Source: Streptomyces sp. MJM8645 (lineage in GTDB: Bacteria > Actinomycetota > Actinomycetes > Streptomycetales > Streptomycetaceae). Taken from it: 64,000 bases of DNA. This document shows, piece by piece, positions 57,208 to 64,000 of the stretch; position 1 is the first letter of the stretch, and each line of letters opens with the position of its first letter. The stretch is taken from the NCBI RefSeq assembly GCF_001625365.1, contig NZ_LJJF01000001.1, forward strand, positions 5,760,501 to 5,824,500, given 5' to 3'. Both the position numbers and the translations under genes were made by a program. The notes beneath the pieces are model-generated. The model was not told the DNA's origin, made no database searches, and worked only from the letters and a program-made list of their open reading frames with translations.

Positions 57208-58452
57208 ATGGATACTCTTCGCGTACAACCCTCGCGGCCCGCCCGTCGGCGGCGTCTCGCGCTCCTCGCGCTCCCCGTGACCGGTGGCCTGCTCGGTGCT
57301 GCCCCCGCCTCCGCGCCGCAGCAGGTAGCTCCGGTGGACCTGCGGACCGTCGTGATGGCCGCCGCCGCCCATGGGCAGCAGGTGTTCTCGGAGGCCGGCA
57401 CCTCCTACTTCACGGTGCCCGCCGGGGTGGCCGAGGTCCTCGTCCAGGCCTGGGGCGGCGGTGGTGGCGGCGGTGGGGGAGGCGGTGGGGGCGGGGGTGC
57501 CGGAGGGGGTGGCGGCGGTGAGGACTCCACCCTCGGGTCGTACGGCGGTGGTGGTGGCGGTGGCGGCGGCGGGGGTGCCGGAGGGGGTGGTGGCGCCGGC
57601 GGGGGCAGCGGCTTCTACCTCGCCTGCCGGGTCCAGACGTCCCTCCTGGAGCAACTGCCCCCGTACGGGCAGCTGCCGGGAACCGTCGCGGTACGCGTCG
57701 GACGGGGTGGTGGAGGTGGGGCCGCGGGGTCGGGTTCGGGCGGGGGTGGCGGCGGTGCGGACACCGAGAACGGCGGCAGCGGGGGGTCGGGCTCCACCGG
57801 TCTCACCGGCGGGGTCGGTGTGGAGGGGTTCAGCAGCGGCGTGTTCTTCGAACTGCCCTACCCGGATGCCGACGGCGAACTCGTGCTGCAGCCCTTCGCC
57901 GCGGCGGCCGGCGGTCGGCCCGGCGGCGGCGGACCTGGCGGACCCGGCGGCGGTGGCGGCGGGGGAGGCACCACCGGGCGGTCGAGCGGCTACCCCGGAA
58001 GCGGCGGATCCGGCGGCCAGGGCGGACCTGGCAGCGCCGGGGGAGCGCAGAGTCAAGGCTCCGACAGTGTGTGTGAGGGGAAGGCGACCGATGCCGTCAT
58101 TGGCGCGGACGGTGCGCAAGGGAAGGGCGGTGGGGCGGGCTACTCCGGTAGCGCAGGCAATGACGGAGGCCAGGGGCGGGGCGGCTACGGCGGAAACGGC
58201 GGCTACGGCTCCTCCGGCGGAGGTGCGGGCGGTGCGGGCGCGACGCTCTCGGCCGCCACACCCGCCCCGCCGGCCGGAACCGGCACGGGAGGTGCGGGCG
58301 GAGCCGGCAGCGGGGGCGGCGGGGGAGGAAAGGGCGGCAACGGTGACGACGTCGTCGTCAACGACAACACCCCCGGCAGCCCGGGCGGAGCCGGCGCCGA
58401 CGCGACCGGGGGCACGCAGGGGACGCCCGGCTACGTGATCATCAGCTGGTAG
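57208..58452 (+). CDS. Secreted glycine-rich protein
   Basis: 414 residues; ATG 57208 with GGAGGG upstream. Arg-rich signal peptide (RPARRRRLALLALPVTGGLL, cleavage near residue 38), then a short folded start (QVFSEAGTSYFTVPAGVAEV, LVQAWGGGG), followed by glycine runs of up to 15 residues and GGAGG-type spacers. Two Cys-containing islands interrupt (FYLACRVQTSLLEQLPPYGQ and SDSVCEGKATDAV). The end GTPGYVIISW is the closing strand of the glycine-rich domain found in secreted and phage-tail-like proteins. Probably an exported structural or adhesive protein. Its paralogue at 58797 is convergent to it. Confidence 0.82.
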   Translation: MDTLRVQPSRPARRRRLALLALPVTGGLLGAAPASAPQQVAPVDLRTVVMAAAAHGQQVFSEAGTSYFTVPAGVAEVLVQAWGGGGGGGGGGGGGGGAGGGGGGEDSTLGSYGGGGGGGGGGGAGGGGGAGGGSGFYLACRVQTSLLEQLPPYGQLPGTVAVRVGRGGGGGAAGSGSGGGGGGADTENGGSGGSGSTGLTGGVGVEGFSSGVFFELPYPDADGELVLQPFAAAAGGRPGGGGPGGPGGGGGGGGTTGRSSGYPGSGGSGGQGGPGSAGGAQSQGSDSVCEGKATDAVIGADGAQGKGGGAGYSGSAGNDGGQGRGGYGGNGGYGSSGGGAGGAGATLSAATPAPPAGTGTGGAGGAGSGGGGGGKGGNGDDVVVNDNTPGSPGGAGADATGGTQGTPGYVIISW

Positions 58453-58796
58453 CCCGACGGTCGGCCGCCTCGCGACGGGGCGTGGACCACGTGTGGGCCG
58501 GGGCTGCGTGAACGCCGCCCCGGCTCGCCCGGTGGGGTCGGGGGTCCGGCAGCCGGCTCTCCACGGGGGCGCCGACGCGTCGTCGTCAGTGGTAGGGAGC
58601 CCGCGTGACGGTCGCAGTCGGCGCAGTGGGGGCCACGGTCGCCGAGTGCATTGGCGCCGGGTTCCTCTCCAGCACGGTCTTGTCCCGTGGTTCGGTAGTG
58701 ACGCGCCAAAACACGGTTCCCGGTATTGGGCTGCTGCGGTACCGACCGGATCCCCTGTTCGGTGCCGTCTCGGCTCGGCCTTGTGAAGTCGGGCGC
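58453..58796. other. Gap between convergent glycine-rich genes
   Basis: 344 bp without a supported gene. A GC hairpin (8-bp perfect arms 58497-58504 and 58517-58524) lies 44 bp after the first stop and may terminate transcription. The rest shows no clear structure. Confidence 0.5.
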
Positions 58797-59549
58797 TCAG
58801 AACGACCAGTGGATGAGCGCGTACCCCGGTGCTCCGGCCTCGCCGGGCGAGGTGCCACTGACGCCGGACTGGCCGCCCGGCCCGCCGGTCGCGGCGTCTC
58901 CCGGGTTGGCGCTCCCGGTGTTCGCGGGCTGGCCGCCCGTGCCGCCGGGTGAGACGGGGTTCGGGAAGAGCGCGCTGGTCGTGCTGCCCCCGGCCGCGCC
59001 GGGGCGTACGAAGCCGCCGCCGCCCAAGGGGGTTTCGGCGGGTGCGGTGCCGCCGCCCCCTGCGCCGCCGCCGGCGTACGAGCCCGGGAAGCCCCCGTTC
59101 GACGTGAAGCCCCCGCCGCCGCCCTGGGCGGTGGCCAGCACCGTCGAGCCGATCGCGATGGTGCTGCTGGTGCCGCCGGAGCCCACGGCGCCGACCGCAC
59201 CGCCCGCGCCGCCGGTGCCGATGGTGATGGTGACCTGCTCAAGGGGGAGCACCGTGATCGCGCCGTGCACGTATCCGCCGCCGCCCCCGCCCCCACCGCC
59301 GGTCACGGGCGCGGTCGAGGTGCCGCCGGCGCCTCCGCCACCGGCGCCCCAGGCGTCGATCAGCAGGCCGGTGACGCCGACGGGGACGGTGAAGGTGGTG
59401 GTCCGGGTGAACTCGCGCACGCCCGTGGTGGCGTGGGCGGGGGCGGTCCCGGCGGCGAGGGTGGTGGCGGAGACGGCGAGCGCGGTCGCGCAGGCGGCCA
59501 GTGCGGCCCTGCTCCGCCGACGGTGTGTCGTGGTCGGGGCGGATGTCAT
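58797..59549 (-). CDS. Secreted glycine-rich protein, paralogue
   Basis: 250 residues from ATG 59549 (GGAGG upstream). Signal peptide (ALAACATALAVSATTLAAGT, ending AHA), then FTRTTTFTVPVGVTGLLIDA and WGAGGGG, the same start as the gene at 57208. Glycine-rich repeats follow with a strand-like middle (EQVTITIGTGGAGGAVGAVG, STIAIGSTVLATAQGGGG), closing with GAPGYALIHWSF. It is shorter and less glycine-dense than its convergent paralogue. Likely exported structural protein; exact role unknown. Confidence 0.83.
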   Translation of the reverse strand: MTSAPTTTHRRRSRAALAACATALAVSATTLAAGTAPAHATTGVREFTRTTTFTVPVGVTGLLIDAWGAGGGGAGGTSTAPVTGGGGGGGGGYVHGAITVLPLEQVTITIGTGGAGGAVGAVGSGGTSSTIAIGSTVLATAQGGGGGFTSNGGFPGSYAGGGAGGGGTAPAETPLGGGGFVRPGAAGGSTTSALFPNPVSPGGTGGQPANTGSANPGDAATGGPGGQSGVSGTSPGEAGAPGYALIHWSF

Positions 59550-59784
59550 CGAGGTGTTCCTCCGTGTCGCTGCCCTGGCCGGGCGTGGGCGGGTGGGCCT
59601 GTGGGTAGTCCACGCACCATCCTTCGCTCCCGGGGCGAGCCGTGCACCAGGTGTTACGCCGGATGACCGGGGGCCGGGCCCTCGGTGGATCTCGATCAGA
59701 GGTTTTCCCTGCTCGGAAGCCGGTGTCGGTGGGTGCGGGTAGCGTGAGCGCACGTGGGCAGTTGGGCCGACACCGGGGGGATCG

Positions 59785-60288
59785 ATGGAGAACGCGCCGG
59801 ACCACGGCCGGACCGTGCGGAACGGTTCGCTCGCGATGATCGGCCTGGGGGTCCTGCTGTTCGTCCTCAGCCTGGTCTACCTGATACCGCACGACATGGG
59901 GGTGACGTCGGCTCTCCGCAGCCGCGGCGTCCACGTGTCGGCGGTCGTCACCGAGTGCACTGAGGTTAGCGCGCCGCAGGACAACCCGGCGGGCAACGCC
60001 CACTGCCGGGTGCGGTTCACGACGTCCGAGGGGGCGCCCGTCGAGACCCAACTCGCCTACGTCACCGACACCGTCAAGGCCCGCGACACTGTGACGGTGG
60101 TGTACGACCCCCGGCACACCGACACCGCCGCCCTTGCTTCGAGCATCGGATTCTGGAACTCGCTGGGCCGGAACGTGCTCGATGTGGTCGCACTGGTCGC
60201 GTCGGTCCTCATGACCTTGCTGGGCCTCGCGGTCCATCTCGCGTACCGCCGGCTCACCCGGGCGCGCAGACGGCCCACCGCTCTTTAG
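59785..60288 (+). CDS. DUF3592-type membrane protein
   Basis: 167 residues. Two transmembrane helices at about 16-38 (AMIGLGVLLFVLSLVYLIP) and 130-152 (VALVASVLMTLLGLAVHLAY) flank an extracytoplasmic beta domain (SAVVTECTEVSAPQDNPAGN, CRVRFTTSEGAPVETQLAYV, VTVVYDPRHTDTA). This is the DUF3592 pattern, where the YDPxxP-like end of the domain is typical. ATG 59785 is preceded by GGGGGGATCG. Function of the family is unknown. Confidence 0.85.
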   Translation: MENAPDHGRTVRNGSLAMIGLGVLLFVLSLVYLIPHDMGVTSALRSRGVHVSAVVTECTEVSAPQDNPAGNAHCRVRFTTSEGAPVETQLAYVTDTVKARDTVTVVYDPRHTDTAALASSIGFWNSLGRNVLDVVALVASVLMTLLGLAVHLAYRRLTRARRRPTAL

Positions 60289-60299
60289 GCGGTGAGCCG
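60271..60299. terminator. Bidirectional hairpin overlapping the DUF3592 stop
   Basis: 11-bp arms (60271-60281 with 60289-60299) with one mismatch; the loop contains the stop codon region of the DUF3592 gene and faces the convergent DUF397 gene. Confidence 0.65.
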
Positions 60300-60315
60300 T
60301 TGAGGGGGAAGTCGA

Positions 60316-60504
60316 TCAGGCCTCGACGGTGGCGGCGAAGGCCACGAACGCCTGCCAGGCGGCGGGGGTGAAGGCGTGGTGGGGGCCGGAGGCGTCCTTG
60401 GAATCGCGGACGAGGACAGCCTCGGTCGTCTCGGCGACCTCGATGCACCGGCCGCCTTCGTTGCTGCTGTGGCTGCTCTTGAACCAGACGAGTTCGTTGC
60501 TCAC
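60316..60504 (-). CDS. DUF397 protein
   Basis: 62 residues from GTG 60504. Complete DUF397 domain: ELVWFKSSHSSNEGGRCIEV, AETTEAVLVRDSKDASGPHH, AFTPAAWQAFVAF. It is the first of three DUF397 genes within 3 kb and nearly identical, from residue 10 on, to the end of the one at 62766. It lies directly downstream of the MmyB-type regulator on the same strand. Confidence 0.92.
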   Translation of the reverse strand: MSNELVWFKSSHSSNEGGRCIEVAETTEAVLVRDSKDASGPHHAFTPAAWQAFVAFAATVEA

Positions 60505-60550
60505 CGCTCCCCGTGGCGCGAAGCGGTCCTCAGACTCGCCTGCTGCGTGA

Positions 60551-61378
60551 TCACCTACCGACGCGTGTGGCGTGCACGGAGCCGAGCAGGCTGAGTGCCT
60601 CGGCGCTGGGGCTGCCGTGTTCGGCATGGTAGATGATCAACTGCTGGCCGGGGGCGTCCCGCACGTCGAATGCGTGGTGGGTGAGGGTCATGCCGCCGAC
60701 GTCCGGGTGGTGGATGTGCTTGTGTTCGCGGGTCTTGCCGCGCACGGTGTGGGTGTTCCACAGTCGGGCGAAGTCCTTGCTGCGCGTGCTGAGTTCGCCG
60801 ACGAGAGCCCGTAGGCGCGGACTGCCCGGGTCGACGCCGGACGCCTGGCGCAGGTGCCCGACCACCGTCTCTGCCGTCCGCTCCCATCGGGGGTGGAACG
60901 GCCGACCTGCCGGGTCGAGGAAGAGCATGCGGGCCAGGTTGTCCATCGCTTCGAAGGGGGAGTACAGGGCCTCGGCCAGGGCGTTGGCGGCCAGGATGTC
61001 CAGGATCGGGTTGATGACGAACGCCGGAGTGCCGGGGTAGCCGTCCAGCAGGACGCGCAGGGCGGGGGCGACCTGGTCGGTGGCGGCGACGGGCCGCTGG
61101 GACGGCGCGGTTCCGGACAGTTGGTGAAGGTGCGCCTGGGCGTCGGTGTCCAGCAGCAGCGCGCGGCTGAGCGCGTCCACCACCTGCGCGGACGGGTGGC
61201 GTTCACGGCCCTGTTCCAGCCGGGTGTAGTAGTCCGCGTTCACCCCTGCCAGTACGGCGACTTCTTCGCGGCGCAGCCCGGCGACCCTGCGCACGCCATG
61301 GCTCGGCATCCCGACCTCGTCCGGCCGCACGGCCGCACGGCGCGCCCGCAGGAACTCACCCAGCTGGTTGTCGGTCAT
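60551..61378 (-). CDS. MmyB-type helix-turn-helix regulator
   Basis: 275 residues. Residues 5-75 are an XRE helix-turn-helix with the motif RVAGLRREEVAVLAGVNADY and YTRLEQGRERHPSAQVVDAL. Residues 100-270 form the MmyB-like ligand-binding domain (FVINPILDILAANALAEALY, LARMLFLDPAGRPFHPRW, LTHHAFDVRDAPGQQLIIYH). Such proteins commonly repress a divergent oxidoreductase gene; here the divergent SDR at 61504 is the expected target, with the 37-bp inverted repeat at 61404 as operator. A TAGCCT element ends 6 bp before the ATG, consistent with a leaderless transcript. Confidence 0.92.
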   Translation of the reverse strand: MTDNQLGEFLRARRAAVRPDEVGMPSHGVRRVAGLRREEVAVLAGVNADYYTRLEQGRERHPSAQVVDALSRALLLDTDAQAHLHQLSGTAPSQRPVAATDQVAPALRVLLDGYPGTPAFVINPILDILAANALAEALYSPFEAMDNLARMLFLDPAGRPFHPRWERTAETVVGHLRQASGVDPGSPRLRALVGELSTRSKDFARLWNTHTVRGKTREHKHIHHPDVGGMTLTHHAFDVRDAPGQQLIIYHAEHGSPSAEALSLLGSVHATRVGR

Positions 61379-61403
61379 GTGCCCAGGCTAGGCCGCGGGC
61401 CCG

Positions 61404-61440
61404 GTGTGCTGCCTGGGTGTACCGCACCCAGGCAGCACAC
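61404..61440. promoter_or_regulatory. 37-bp perfect inverted repeat, probable MmyB-type operator
   Basis: GTGTGCTGCCTGGGTG (61404-61419) and CACCCAGGCAGCACAC (61425-61440) are perfect 16-bp arms with a 5-bp centre, between the divergent regulator and SDR genes. Confidence 0.8.
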
Positions 61441-61503
61441 GGCCTGGGCCGCCCGGAACACCTCGCCCAGACTCGGTGCCCTACCGAGAGACAAGGGGCA
61501 GTC

Positions 61504-62241
61504 ATGCCGGACCGGACAATCAAGGTCGTAGCGATCACCGGTGCCAGCAGTGGGATCGGCGAGGCGACCGCCCGCCGGCTCGCCGCCGACGGCCACCGCC
61601 TGTTCCTGGGAGCACGGCGCACCGATCGCCTGGACCGACTCGTCACGGAGATCACCGCCGCGGGCGGCACGGCGGCGGCCCGGCGCCTGGACGTGACCGA
61701 GGCCGCCGACGTGCGGGACTTCGTGGCAGCGGCCGAAGAGCGGTACGGCCGCGTGGACGTGATGGTCAACAACGCCGGGGTGATGCCGCTGTCGCCGCTG
61801 GAGGCGCTCAGGACGGAGGAGTGGGATCGCATGATCGACGTGAACCTGCGGGGTGTCCTGCACGGTATCTCCGCCGCCTTGCCCGTGATGCGCGCCCAAG
61901 GTGGCGGGCACATCGTGAACATCGCCTCCGTCGGCGCGTACGAGGTCTCTCCCACCGCTGCCGTGTACTGCGCCACCAAGTTCGCGGTCCGTGCGATCTC
62001 CGAGGGCCTGCGTCAGGAGTCCGCCGGTGACGTCCGGGTCACCCTGGTCTCGCCGGGTGTCACGGAGTCCGAACTCGCCGACGGCATCGCGGACCCGGCC
62101 GCCCGGGCGGCCATGCGGACGTACCGCGCCGTGGCCCTGCCGGCGTCCGCGATCGCGGACGCCGTCGCCTACGCAATCTCCCAGCCGCCGTACGTCGACG
62201 TGAACGAGATCGTCGTTCGACCTGCGGCGAGCGCCCAGTGA
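61504..62241 (+). CDS. Short-chain dehydrogenase/reductase
   Basis: 245-residue classical SDR. ATG 61504 starts directly before the NAD(P)-binding motif ITGASSGIGEATARRLA; the nucleotide-binding NNAG is in VMVNNAGVMPLSP and the catalytic Ser and YxxxK are in NIASVGAYEVSPTAAVYCATK. It reduces or oxidises an alcohol/ketone of unknown identity. It is divergent from the MmyB-type regulator, and the SnoaL-like gene follows 14 bp downstream in the same operon. Confidence 0.94.
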   Translation: MPDRTIKVVAITGASSGIGEATARRLAADGHRLFLGARRTDRLDRLVTEITAAGGTAAARRLDVTEAADVRDFVAAAEERYGRVDVMVNNAGVMPLSPLEALRTEEWDRMIDVNLRGVLHGISAALPVMRAQGGGHIVNIASVGAYEVSPTAAVYCATKFAVRAISEGLRQESAGDVRVTLVSPGVTESELADGIADPAARAAMRTYRAVALPASAIADAVAYAISQPPYVDVNEIVVRPAASAQ

Positions 62242-62255
62242 CGGAAGGAACCGGA

Positions 62256-62732
62256 ATGCTGCACACCCCCGCTTTCGACGACCTGGCGCGCAGAGTACGT
62301 GACCTGGAGGACCGGGACGCCCTGCACGCCCTCATGATCCGCGGCTGGCGGGCACTGGACCGCAAGGACTGGCGGACCTGGTCCGCCTGTTGGGCCGAGG
62401 ACGCCGTGCTGGAGTTCGGGCCCTGGCAGCGAACCCAGGGGAGGGAGGCCATCCGCGCGAAGGTGGAGGAGGCCGAGTCGGCCTACACGAGCATCCAGCA
62501 CCACATCCTCAACATGCACGTGGACGTGGCGGGCGACCGGGCGACCGGCATCGGGTACATGTGGTTCGTCGCCGTCACCGCTCCGGGGAGGACCTCTGCC
62601 CCCTACTCCATGGGCGGTCCCTACGACTGGGAGTTCCGCCGTGACGGGGACGGATGGCTCTTGGCCCGGCAGCGGCTCGGGGTCTTGTGGACCGACGGCG
62701 AGGACACCCTGCGAGCCTTCGAACCGGAGTGA
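62256..62732 (+). CDS. SnoaL-like (NTF2-fold) protein
   Basis: 158 residues; ATG 62256 chosen because GGAAGGAA lies just upstream, although a GTG overlapping the SDR stop is also possible. It is the SnoaL_4-type alpha+beta barrel: LEDRDALHALMIRGWRALDR, WRTWSACWAEDAVLEFGPWQ, REAIRAKVEEAES, QHHILNMHVDVAGDRATGIG, WEFRRDGDGWLLARQRLGVL. Such proteins act as dehydratases, cyclases or isomerases. Its operon with the SDR suggests they act on one substrate. Confidence 0.9.
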   Translation: MLHTPAFDDLARRVRDLEDRDALHALMIRGWRALDRKDWRTWSACWAEDAVLEFGPWQRTQGREAIRAKVEEAESAYTSIQHHILNMHVDVAGDRATGIGYMWFVAVTAPGRTSAPYSMGGPYDWEFRRDGDGWLLARQRLGVLWTDGEDTLRAFEPE

Positions 62733-62765
62733 CCGGAGTGACCGGAGTGACCGGAACTATGCTGA

Positions 62766-63062
62766 TCAGGCCTCGGCGGTGGCGGCGAAGGCGACGAACG
62801 CCTGCCAGGCGGCGGGGGTGAAGGTGTGGTGGGGGCCGGAGGCGTCCTTGGAGTCGCGGACGAGGACGGCCTCGGTCGTCTCGGCGACCTCGATGCACTG
62901 GCCGCCCTCGTTGCTGCTGTGACTGCTCTTGTGCCAGGCGACCTCGACGCAAGCACCGCCTTCGTTGCTGCTGTGGCTGCTCTTGAACCAGGCGATCTCG
63001 ATGCAGGCGGTGCCCTCATTGCTGCTGTGGCTGCTCTTGAACCAGACGAGTTCGCTGCTCAC
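62766..63062 (-). CDS. DUF397 protein with triplicated N-terminal motif
   Basis: 98 residues from GTG 63062 (GGGGGAG upstream). The N-terminal KSSHSSNEG motif occurs three times in tandem (WFKSSHSSNEGTACIEIA, WFKSSHSSNEGGACVEVA, WHKSSHSSNEGGQCIEVA) before a single normal remainder ending AAWQAFVAFAATAEA. Normal DUF397 proteins have one copy and about 62 residues. The end is nearly identical to the gene at 60316, pointing to recent duplication. A terminator separates it from the next DUF397 gene upstream. Confidence 0.9.
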   Translation of the reverse strand: MSSELVWFKSSHSSNEGTACIEIAWFKSSHSSNEGGACVEVAWHKSSHSSNEGGQCIEVAETTEAVLVRDSKDASGPHHTFTPAAWQAFVAFAATAEA

Positions 63063-63106
63063 TGCTCCCCCTAAATCCGGGATGGCGCGGTCAGCTTGAC
63101 GGTACG

Positions 63107-63143
63107 CCAACGGCCCGCCGCCCGGTAGGCGGTGGGCCGTTGG
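63107..63143 (-). terminator. Hairpin terminator between DUF397 genes
   Basis: 16-bp arms (63107-63122 with 63128-63143) with one G-T wobble and a 5-nt loop, 12 bp after the stop of the DUF397 gene at 63155. Confidence 0.8.
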
Positions 63144-63154
63144 GAGGACGTTGA

Positions 63155-63343
63155 TCAGACCTCGGCGGTCGCGGCGAATGCCACGAACGCCTGCCAGGTG
63201 GCCGGCTCGAAGGCCAGCTGCGGGCCGCTCTTGTCCTTGGAGTCGCGCACGTGGATGACGCCGGTTGTCTCGGCGACCTCGACGCAAGCTCCACCCTCGT
63301 TGCCGCTGTAGCTGCTCTTGAACCATGCCAGCTCGGTGCTCAT
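63155..63343 (-). CDS. DUF397 protein coupled to DUF5753 regulator
   Basis: 62 residues, ATG 63343 overlapping the stop of the regulator gene by 4 bp (ATGA). Standard DUF397: ELAWFKSSYSGNEGGACVEV, TGVIHVRDSKDKSGPQLAFE, TWQAFVAFAATAEV. It is less similar to the two other DUF397 genes here than they are to each other. It is the direct partner of the DUF5753 regulator that runs off the window. Confidence 0.93.
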   Translation of the reverse strand: MSTELAWFKSSYSGNEGGACVEVAETTGVIHVRDSKDKSGPQLAFEPATWQAFVAFAATAEV

Positions 63344-64000
63344 CGTTCTCCCAGGATCTTCTCGATCAAGGCCAGGGACTCCTCGGGACCAAGGGCCTGC
63401 GCCCTGAGGATGTTGTAGCGCGCGTTCATGATCCGGACTTCCTCCGGGTCGGCGATCAGCCTACTGCTCGTCTGTACCTCGATGTAGGCGTGCTGAGGCC
63501 GACCCTTTGGTGCGATCAGAATGAACGGCCCGCCCATTCCGGCGTGCTCGGCTCTGTCCAGGGGCAGCACCTGGATGACCATGCCGCGGGTCCGCCCGAT
63601 CTCCAGGAGTCGGCGGAGCTGGGCTGCATGCACGTCCCACCCTCCCAGGGGTCTGCGCAGCACGCTCTCGTCGATCACCCAGCTGAACATCCCCCGGGGC
63701 CACCGGGTCAGTACCTCCTGGCGCGCCATTCGCGCGGCGACCCGCATCTCGATCACCTCTTCTGACAAGGGGGGCTGCCTCATCGCATAGACAGCTCGGG
63801 CGTGCTCTTCGGTCTGGAGCAGCCCAGGGATGTCGAGCGTGGCGAAGTCATGGGACTCGATTGAGTCGACCTCCAGGGTTGCGTAGCCACGAAACCAGGC
63901 CGGGTGCCGCAGCCGCGCCTTGGCCCGCGCCCGCATCACGTCGTCCTTCGTGATGGCCAACAGGCCGCCGGCGTTGAGGACTTTGTCCGCCGCCACCAGG
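63340..64000 (-). CDS. DUF5753 XRE regulator, N-terminus outside the window (partial)
   Basis: At least 220 residues; the frame stays open at the window edge, so the helix-turn-helix part is missing. The visible part is DUF5753: VDSIESHDFATLDIPGLLQT, EEHARAVYAMRQPPLSEEVI, RMARQEVLTRWPRGMFSWVI, LEIGRTRGMVIQVLPL and RIMNARYNILRAQALGPEES. Pairs with the overlapping DUF397 gene in the usual WhiJ/AbaA-like order. Confidence 0.9.
   Translation of the reverse strand, partial: LVAADKVLNAGGLLAITKDDVMRARAKARLRHPAWFRGYATLEVDSIESHDFATLDIPGLLQTEEHARAVYAMRQPPLSEEVIEMRVAARMARQEVLTRWPRGMFSWVIDESVLRRPLGGWDVHAAQLRRLLEIGRTRGMVIQVLPLDRAEHAGMGGPFILIAPKGRPQHAYIEVQTSSRLIADPEEVRIMNARYNILRAQALGPEESLALIEKILGER

Noticed and set aside
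62238..62255. GTG start for the SnoaL-like protein overlapping the SDR stop
   Set aside because: The ATG at 62256 has a well-placed GGAAGGAA and begins nearer the conserved domain, so the GTG was not used.

Overview
The window is very GC-rich DNA from a streptomycete-type actinobacterium (Streptomyces or Kitasatospora). The family signs are a four-gene conservon, several XRE/DUF5753 + DUF397 regulator cassettes, TerD, DUF4331, an LAxTG surface protein, GTG/TTG starts, leaderless-looking promoters and a rare TTA codon. I saw no rRNA, tRNA, insertion sequence or CRISPR array. The gene content (regulators with single enzymes, a polymorphic toxin, an orphan peptide locus, an apparent eukaryote-like gene) suggests an arm-proximal or accessory region.

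Layout. 1-9.9 kb: end of a TetR-like gene, glpD, a MarR/unknown pair, a small conserved protein, TerD, a flavin monooxygenase divergent from a FadH-type dienoyl-CoA reductase, a PadR regulator with a repetitive tail, a secreted protein, and a small membrane protein divergent from a second MarR. 10-15.4 kb: Tat-exported hydrolase, DUF4097 protein, serine beta-lactamase-like hydrolase, DUF4331 protein, small XRE protein. 15.5-24.6 kb: a minus-strand RHS/YD-repeat secreted toxin of about 2,710 residues with an overlapping immunity-like gene, followed by a further small gene. 25-31 kb: secreted papain-like protease with a membrane-anchored partner, a divergent HTH protein carrying a TTA codon, and a membrane GGDEF-EAL c-di-GMP enzyme.

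31.4-35.5 kb is the most interesting region. A one-module NRPS with an apparent N-terminal MbtH-like domain (MbtH-A-T-reductase) overlaps by 4 bp a leucyl/phenylalanyl-tRNA transferase homologue. This pairing predicts a tRNA-dependent peptide aldehyde pathway related to the livipeptin/leupeptin type. A lipoprotein, a tripeptidyl-aminopeptidase-like protein lacking its nucleophile region, a LuxR-type regulator and an LAxTG thioester-domain protein with its expected Cys replaced by Ser follow.

41-50.6 kb: class A beta-lactamase-like protein, flavin monooxygenase downstream of a conservon (cvnA-D), a GntR/FadR regulator, and leuA behind a leucine-rich leader peptide and attenuator. 50.7-57 kb: glyoxalase-type protein, a DUF6879/DUF5753/DUF397 cassette, TetR-controlled epoxide hydrolase, GNAT acetyltransferase, and a small protein that reads as a true NTF2 (nuclear transport factor 2) homologue, unusual in a bacterium. 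57-64 kb: two convergent glycine-rich secreted proteins, DUF3592 protein, a MmyB-type regulator divergent from an SDR/SnoaL pair across a 37-bp inverted repeat, three DUF397 genes (one with an internally triplicated motif), and a truncated DUF5753 regulator at the window edge.
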